Shown here in pieces: positions 50,364-54,173 of a stretch of DNA of 54,173 nucleotides. Within the stretch, counting starts at the first letter, position 1; every line of letters begins with the position of its first letter. The notes under the pieces are model-generated. The model did not search any database, had not been told where the DNA came from, and saw nothing but the letters and a program-made list of their open reading frames with translations. The translations under genes were made by a program, and so were the position numbers. This DNA is from Actinomycetes bacterium (GTDB lineage: Bacteria; Planctomycetota; Phycisphaerae; JAACET01), in contig JAUXAG010000016.1 in assembly GCA_030614915.1 (NCBI GenBank), positions 1 to 54,173 of the forward strand, given 5' to 3'.

Positions 50364-51854
50364 CTACCAAACGCTAAGCCGCCCCGTGCCCGCAGCCGCC
50401 GAACCGCCCAACTCGTTGACAAAAAAGTATCGCAGGGCATCCAAAGGATGTTCCCAGGGCGTATTCTCTTCGGGCCTATCGAGGTACGAGCCGTTGGCCG
50501 TCCGCTGGTGGCGATAGTTACAGAACGATTTGATCAGCCATTTGCACCTGCCCGAAACCGCCAGTCGCCCTTTGCCCGCCGCCGGGGCCAGCCAATCTCG
50601 AATCAGCTCCAGGCCCGTCTGCACTGCTCGCAGCCGGCTCGCGGTGGTGTAGATACATTCAATGCCGTATTCGCTCCGCAGCAGCTCGATGTTGCCCAGC
50701 CCGCTTTGATCGTTTCGTCCGGCCCCAGCCGGGTCCACGTAGGTAGCAGTAATCTGATAACCCCGCTGCTTCTCCAGTTTCAGCATGGCCTCGATGTTGT
50801 CCCGCAGCCGGCGATTGCAGCCCTGGTATTCTTCGATGACCCAAACTCTTTGCTCGTCGAGCACTTGAATGTAGAGCCCGGCAAAATAGTTCCAACCCCA
50901 GTCGATGGCCCGGTACATCGGATAATCCGGTTGATAGATCACTTGATCGCTTACATGTCGGCCGTTGTTGCGCGGGTCGAATTCCGGAAAAACCAACCCT
51001 TCGACCGTCGGCCTCTCGCACAGGGCTTCGGCTTCCCAGCGATTCTTCGACCAGTTGCGATACTGCCTGATGGCATCCTCAAGCTTCACCAACCCCTCGC
51101 CGTCTCGGGCCTGACCGCGGCAAGTCTCCCACAGCCCACAGCGACTGCAGCTTCGCTCAGGACCGCAACGCTCGATGCTCTCCCAGATGTTCCACTTATG
51201 CACCGTAAAGCCGTTCTCCGGCGCGGCTGTCACCAGCTTATCCATAGTTCCGCCCGGCCGATGCAGGGTGCTCAAGCCCACTTGTCGTCCGGGAATATCG
51301 CCTCTGCCGGAGATCATACCCGTGGCCGCCTCCACGATCTCGGCATCCATCACGTCGATCTCGTCCTCGTACAATCGCGGGACGTGTGGGCCCCGAACGC
51401 TGTTCTGGCTGGCTGTGAGTATGCGAATACTCGAACCGTTTGCGTATCGGGTAATCGTCTCGCGGGGCTGATCGATCAGCAGATCACTAAGCACCTCCCA
51501 GCTGAAACGCTTGGTGTAGTCGTACATGTTGGTGGCCTGCAGTTTCGAACCTGAGAGAATCAGGCTCGCACAGCCGGGCAAAAATCTGCTCTCCAGACAA
51601 GCCAGGATCGCCGCCGAGAGGGTTTTGATGCCCCCGCGATTGGCATAGGCCAAGACGTCCTTTCCAGGATGGAAAAAGGCGTCAGCCAAAAACTCGAACG
51701 GGCTGCTGTGGCCGGCCGTGAACCGCCGACGCGGCAGGCCGATTTCAAAAAAGGTCTTTACGTAAGCCCATAGTTGCTCTTTACTGCCCGGCTTGCGCCG
51801 GCGGAATTTGCTCGCCGCCGCCTGCCAGGAGCTTCGCGAAGATGTTCCACTCAT
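50364..51854 (-). CDS. terL: Phage terminase large subunit
   Basis: 496 aa. Packaging ATPase and nuclease. Deviant Walker A region DVLAYANRGGIKTLSAAILA, Walker B/catalytic RLYEDEIDVMDAEIVEAATG and coupling motif GLSTLHRPGGTMDKL. A Cys cluster (CGPERSCSRCGLWETC) forms a zinc-knuckle-like insertion at about residue 235. The RNase H-like nuclease begins RAIDWGWNYFAGLYIQVLDE, with a second acidic site at ATYVDPAGAGRNDQSG and a third near EHPLDALRYFF. Overlaps terS by 74 bases. Confidence 0.9.
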   Translation of the reverse strand: MSGTSSRSSWQAAASKFRRRKPGSKEQLWAYVKTFFEIGLPRRRFTAGHSSPFEFLADAFFHPGKDVLAYANRGGIKTLSAAILACLESRFLPGCASLILSGSKLQATNMYDYTKRFSWEVLSDLLIDQPRETITRYANGSSIRILTASQNSVRGPHVPRLYEDEIDVMDAEIVEAATGMISGRGDIPGRQVGLSTLHRPGGTMDKLVTAAPENGFTVHKWNIWESIERCGPERSCSRCGLWETCRGQARDGEGLVKLEDAIRQYRNWSKNRWEAEALCERPTVEGLVFPEFDPRNNGRHVSDQVIYQPDYPMYRAIDWGWNYFAGLYIQVLDEQRVWVIEEYQGCNRRLRDNIEAMLKLEKQRGYQITATYVDPAGAGRNDQSGLGNIELLRSEYGIECIYTTASRLRAVQTGLELIRDWLAPAAGKGRLAVSGRCKWLIKSFCNYRHQRTANGSYLDRPEENTPWEHPLDALRYFFVNELGGSAAAGTGRLSVW

Positions 51855-52245
51855 TCTCGGTCCAATTTTTGGTCAACTCCTCGGTTACCTGGTTGGTGTC
51901 TTGCCCCGGCGACTCTGCCGAGCTGTCGGGCGAGTCCTTTCCAAAAGCCAGCTTGAGCAGGTCCACCAGGGCCTTGCGTCCCATCTCGTCGTCGCGATTG
52001 CTCAGTTGAATGAGTCGGCCCACCGCCCAACGGGCCCGCGACCAGGCCAAACGTTGTCCTGCCTCTTTGTGTTCGCGGGCAAGCTCGGCCACGCGCTGCT
52101 GTACTTGCGGCTGGGCTAGATAGCTTTGCACCGTTGCGACTGACACGCTCAGTTTTGCGGCCATGGCCTCTGCGGAGAGCACGGCCTCGGCCTGCATCCG
52201 GCAGAGCTGTTCGAGTTTGGCGCCGCTTAGCTTTCTCCTGGCCAC
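51781..52245 (-). CDS. terS: Phage terminase small subunit
   Basis: 154 aa from GTG 52245. N-terminal helix-turn-helix (AEAMAAKLSVSVATVQSYLA) for recognising the packaging site, then oligomerisation helices (RARWAVGRLIQLSNRDDEMG, ALVDLLKLAFGKDS). Overlaps both neighbours. Position before terL and HTH support the call. Confidence 0.75.
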   Translation of the reverse strand: MARRKLSGAKLEQLCRMQAEAVLSAEAMAAKLSVSVATVQSYLAQPQVQQRVAELAREHKEAGQRLAWSRARWAVGRLIQLSNRDDEMGRKALVDLLKLAFGKDSPDSSAESPGQDTNQVTEELTKNWTENEWNIFAKLLAGGGEQIPPAQAGQ

Positions 52246-52940
52246 GGATCATCTCGTTCCTGCGCTTGAATAAACTGCTCGGCTACAAGGCACAGTGCTC
52301 TGCCCTGCGGGGTATCACCTTCTTGGCCCGGCGGGTTGCTTTCCTCTGCCAAGGCAATGGCTTCCTCGATAACCGCTATCTGCTCGACGGTGGCAAAGAC
52401 CGTCCAGGGCAAGGCCAATTGCTCGGCGTCCGGCTCGGCCAATTCCTCCGGCGGATCGTTCAATTGCAAAAGCTTTTCCAGCTCTTCCTGCGACTCCGGT
52501 AAAACTTCAGCCAACTCCGTAGCCGAGAAGTCCAGACTCTGCTGCAACTCACTCAGCAATTCCGCTCGCCTGTCCGGATCGTCCTGTCCCTGGAGTCGAT
52601 TCAAAGTAGCCACTAAAAGTTGTGCCTGCCCATCACTCAGATCACCCCAGTTGTCCACTCGCACCTTTCGATAGCCAAGCTCTTTGAGCACCACCAACCG
52701 ATGATGCCCGTCGAGTATTTGCAGCTTGCCCGCCTGGTCCTCAAAATCCTTGGAGTTACCCAGCGAACGGACCACCAATGCTGGATAGCGACCGGACCTG
52801 CCGATGTGCCCCTTGAGTTTTTTGAGCAGCTCGGCCGGCACGACATTGGCGTTGAGCGGATGGGCGATGAGCCTGTCCAGCTCTGCCATCTCAAAACCGC
52901 CCGGCTTAGCTAGTTCCGTTGCCAATTCGGATTTCTCCAT
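52227..52940 (-). CDS. ParB-like N-terminal domain protein
   Basis: 237 aa. ParB/sulfiredoxin-like fold: LDRLIAHPLNANVVPAELLK, GRSGRYPALVVRSLGNSKDF and KLQILDGHHRLVVLKELGYR, with the DGHHR motif used for nucleotide (CTP-type) binding in ParB relatives. The C-terminal half is acidic and helical (ELLSELQQSLDFSATELAEV). In phages such proteins often act in genome packaging, partition or as nucleases. ATG 52940 lies inside the end of the GNAT gene. Confidence 0.8.
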   Translation of the reverse strand: MEKSELATELAKPGGFEMAELDRLIAHPLNANVVPAELLKKLKGHIGRSGRYPALVVRSLGNSKDFEDQAGKLQILDGHHRLVVLKELGYRKVRVDNWGDLSDGQAQLLVATLNRLQGQDDPDRRAELLSELQQSLDFSATELAEVLPESQEELEKLLQLNDPPEELAEPDAEQLALPWTVFATVEQIAVIEEAIALAEESNPPGQEGDTPQGRALCLVAEQFIQAQERDDPWPGES

Positions 52941-53704
52941 ATAAAGTAATCAGGCCGATTTAGCATGTTGGCTGAGACCCGTTGTATATCTTTCTTCCAA
53001 TCGCGTTTGATCGCCCGCGAAGTCCACGTCCGCTGATAAGAATCCAGGGCCGCATACATCTGCCGCACAACCAGTTCCTGCTGCTGCTTTGGCAGTTCCT
53101 CAATAGCCTTCTCCAACCGAAGCGGGTTGGGAATCACCTCTTTGGAGATACCCACCGACCGCAGAGCCCCGATAAACTTTTGGGCTGATTCGCTCGCCCG
53201 GCCCGGCCAACGAGTTAGCCCCGCTTTTTCAAAAAACGGGTTGACCCTGCCCATAGCCGCTAGGCTCTCGACATACAGGGCGTCCACCTCCAGCATCGTC
53301 TGGGCTACCAACCGTACAGCCAAGCCCACACCTCGAAACTGCGGGTCCACCACTACCCGGGCAATACTTTTTACTTCGCGGTTCAGTCGCCGATAGGCTG
53401 CCCGCGCGTTTTTGCCCGGCAGATATCTACCCGCCGTCGCCCGGTTACGCATAGCCAGGTGTAGAGCCGGCCGAGCATAAACAATGATCCCCACCAATCG
53501 CTCGCCCCGGCTTGGGCCCTTAACTCGTTGCCGGAAGAAGGCCCCGAACACGTCGCTGATTACCGCTGGTGCATTGCCCGCCCGATAGTGAAACTCCGCC
53601 AGCTCCTTGTACTGCTTGTATTCACAGCGGCGGATGATAACTTCTCGGCCAATCGAACAGCTCCTCTTTCCCGGCCATTCAGGGTAGCTTATCTTGGCCT
53701 GCAC
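52910..53704 (-). CDS. GNAT-fold acyltransferase paired with an ABC-type ATPase
   Basis: 264 aa from GTG 53704, chosen because GGAGG lies 5 bases upstream and the start then overlaps the ATPase gene by 26 bases; an ATG at 53761 would need an 83-base overlap. Acetyl-CoA loop: VARVVVDPQFRGVGLAVRLV (Q/R-x-x-G-x-G/A), then VESLAAMGRVNPFFEKAGLT. The N-terminal part reads YKELAEFHYRAGNAPAVISD and GERLVGIIVYARPALHLAMR. ABC-ATPase fused to such an acetyltransferase is known as COG2401; here the two parts are separate genes. Mu Mom, a DNA-modifying enzyme, is also GNAT-like. Substrate unknown; nucleic acid modification is a guess. Confidence 0.75.
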   Translation of the reverse strand: MQAKISYPEWPGKRSCSIGREVIIRRCEYKQYKELAEFHYRAGNAPAVISDVFGAFFRQRVKGPSRGERLVGIIVYARPALHLAMRNRATAGRYLPGKNARAAYRRLNREVKSIARVVVDPQFRGVGLAVRLVAQTMLEVDALYVESLAAMGRVNPFFEKAGLTRWPGRASESAQKFIGALRSVGISKEVIPNPLRLEKAIEELPKQQQELVVRQMYAALDSYQRTWTSRAIKRDWKKDIQRVSANMLNRPDYFIWRNPNWQRN

Positions 53705-54173
53705 CGTGTCCTCCGTGCTCGATCCGGCAGCGATTCCCGAAGAGCTTTTCGATATAGACATCCGGCCTCAGATCCTCGTACAAATCGTCATGGGCTGTAG
53801 CCACTACAAAAGTGGTCTTGAACTTGTCGGCAAACTTCCGCACGTTCGCGGCAATTATCCTGGCGGTTATCCGATCCAGCTTGGCGCAAAACTCGTCGAT
53901 GAATACGCATCCCGATTTTCTGGCCATCGCCTGGGCCAAGCGAAACCGGTACATCTGCCCGTCCGACAATTCGCCGGCCTTCCGCAAAAAGACAAAGGCG
54001 TCATTGAGCCCCGCCAGCGACAGGTAGTACAAGGCCTCGGACAGCTCCCCGGCAAAACAATCCACCAGGGGTTTGGCAGTTTCGATTTGCAAATCGTCCA
54101 GGTCCAGCCAATCGTCGATCTGCTTTTTTAGTTCCTTCAGGAGCACGGACTTGCCCGAACCCGATTGGCCGCT
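53679..54173 (-). CDS. ABC-type ATPase, C-terminal part (cut by window edge)
   Basis: The frame is open to the right edge and reads SGQSGSGKSVLLKELKKQID at its visible start, a Walker A, so only the N-terminus is missing. Then ELSDGQMYRFRLAQAMARKS (ABC signature LSDGQ) and CVFIDEFCAKLDRITARIIA (Walker B with Glu) and TTFVVATAHDDLYEDLRPDV (H-loop). No membrane part, so a soluble ABC ATPase as in COG2401, not a transporter. The gene overlaps the GNAT start. Confidence 0.8.
   Translation of the reverse strand, partial: SGQSGSGKSVLLKELKKQIDDWLDLDDLQIETAKPLVDCFAGELSEALYYLSLAGLNDAFVFLRKAGELSDGQMYRFRLAQAMARKSGCVFIDEFCAKLDRITARIIAANVRKFADKFKTTFVVATAHDDLYEDLRPDVYIEKLFGNRCRIEHGGHGAGQDKLP

Larger units (their letters stand above)
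40695..54173 (-). mobile_element. Prophage (structural and lysis part; continues past the right edge)
   Basis: All genes run leftward with short gaps or overlaps. The order is ABC-ATPase, GNAT, ParB-like, terS, terL, portal, glycosyltransferase-like, scaffold, N4-gp56-type capsid protein, DUF115-like, connector-like, fibre, structural proteins, holin-like and spanin-like. The left border is put between the Cys-rich membrane gene (40586) and 40695; no att repeat can be checked because the right end is outside. No tape-measure, tail-tube, baseplate, lysin, integrase or replication gene is visible. Confidence 0.85.

Noticed and set aside
1-54173. CRISPR array
   Set aside because: No series of regularly spaced direct repeats of 23-40 bp was seen on either strand.

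Overview
The window looks like a chromosomal segment of a free-living, probably anaerobic bacterium of the Planctomycetota (Phycisphaerae/Sedimentisphaerales type), ending on the right in a prophage. This placement is inference: there is no rRNA or ribosomal protein gene. It rests on secreted polysaccharide-related proteins, beta-propellers, a GH130 phosphorylase and sulfatase-like hydrolases, on often weak Shine-Dalgarno sites, and on a fairly GC-rich background with AT-rich islands.

Region 1 (1-8.2 kb), sugar metabolism. A leftward cluster holds an internally deleted URO-D-type gene, two beta-propeller proteins, an atypical aldo/keto reductase and a secreted protein cut by the left edge. 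A 116-bp element with IS-like inverted ends separates it from a rightward operon of ribulokinase (araB), ribulose-5-phosphate 4-epimerase (araD) and a TIM-barrel sugar epimerase/isomerase. A terminator and tRNA-Asn(GTT) follow.

Region 2 (8.3-15.9 kb). GH130 phosphorylase, LarE and a Dph6-related ATPase run rightward. An AT-rich gene with a SEC-C motif and a possible PD-(D/E)XK core follows, then a leftward corrinoid block: cobO-type adenosyltransferase, substrate-binding protein, permease and ATPase.

Region 3 (15.8-25.2 kb). A PadR regulator with an operator-like dyad over its promoter sits upstream of a 1267-residue membrane-anchored HAAS/subtilase/TPR-like protein. This pair is flanked by two direct copies of the 3' end of a thiamine-diphosphate decarboxylase gene: the intact gene at 20343 and a 34-codon ghost at 15805. 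A phosphodiesterase-like lipoprotein and an AzgA-type purine permease complete the leftward run.

Region 4 (25.2-40.6 kb), mixed genes. An AT-rich S41 peptidase/CPBP protease pair lies behind a promoter with 11-bp phased GTAACA-type repeats. Then come a YprB-like exonuclease, a cysteine-hydrolase-fold protein without its cysteine, PilZ, sugar transferase, DUF4870, CDF transporter, ferredoxin, an orphan FtsH extracellular domain, a sulfatase-like enzyme, NAD synthetase with an antisense-overlapping 58-codon gene, an AIR-synthase-like protein and a small Cys-rich membrane protein.

Region 5 (40.7-54.2 kb), prophage. All genes run leftward. In order of transcription: ABC-type ATPase (cut by the right edge), GNAT protein, ParB-like protein, small and large terminase, portal, glycosyltransferase-like protein, scaffold, N4-gp56-type capsid protein, DUF115-like protein, connector-like protein, trimeric-adhesin-like fibre, further structural proteins, and a lysis cassette with holin-like and overlapping spanin-like genes. 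No tape-measure, tail-tube, lysin, integrase or replication gene is visible. The split ABC-ATPase/GNAT pair upstream of the terminase and the PadR/subtilase unit are the least ordinary systems here.
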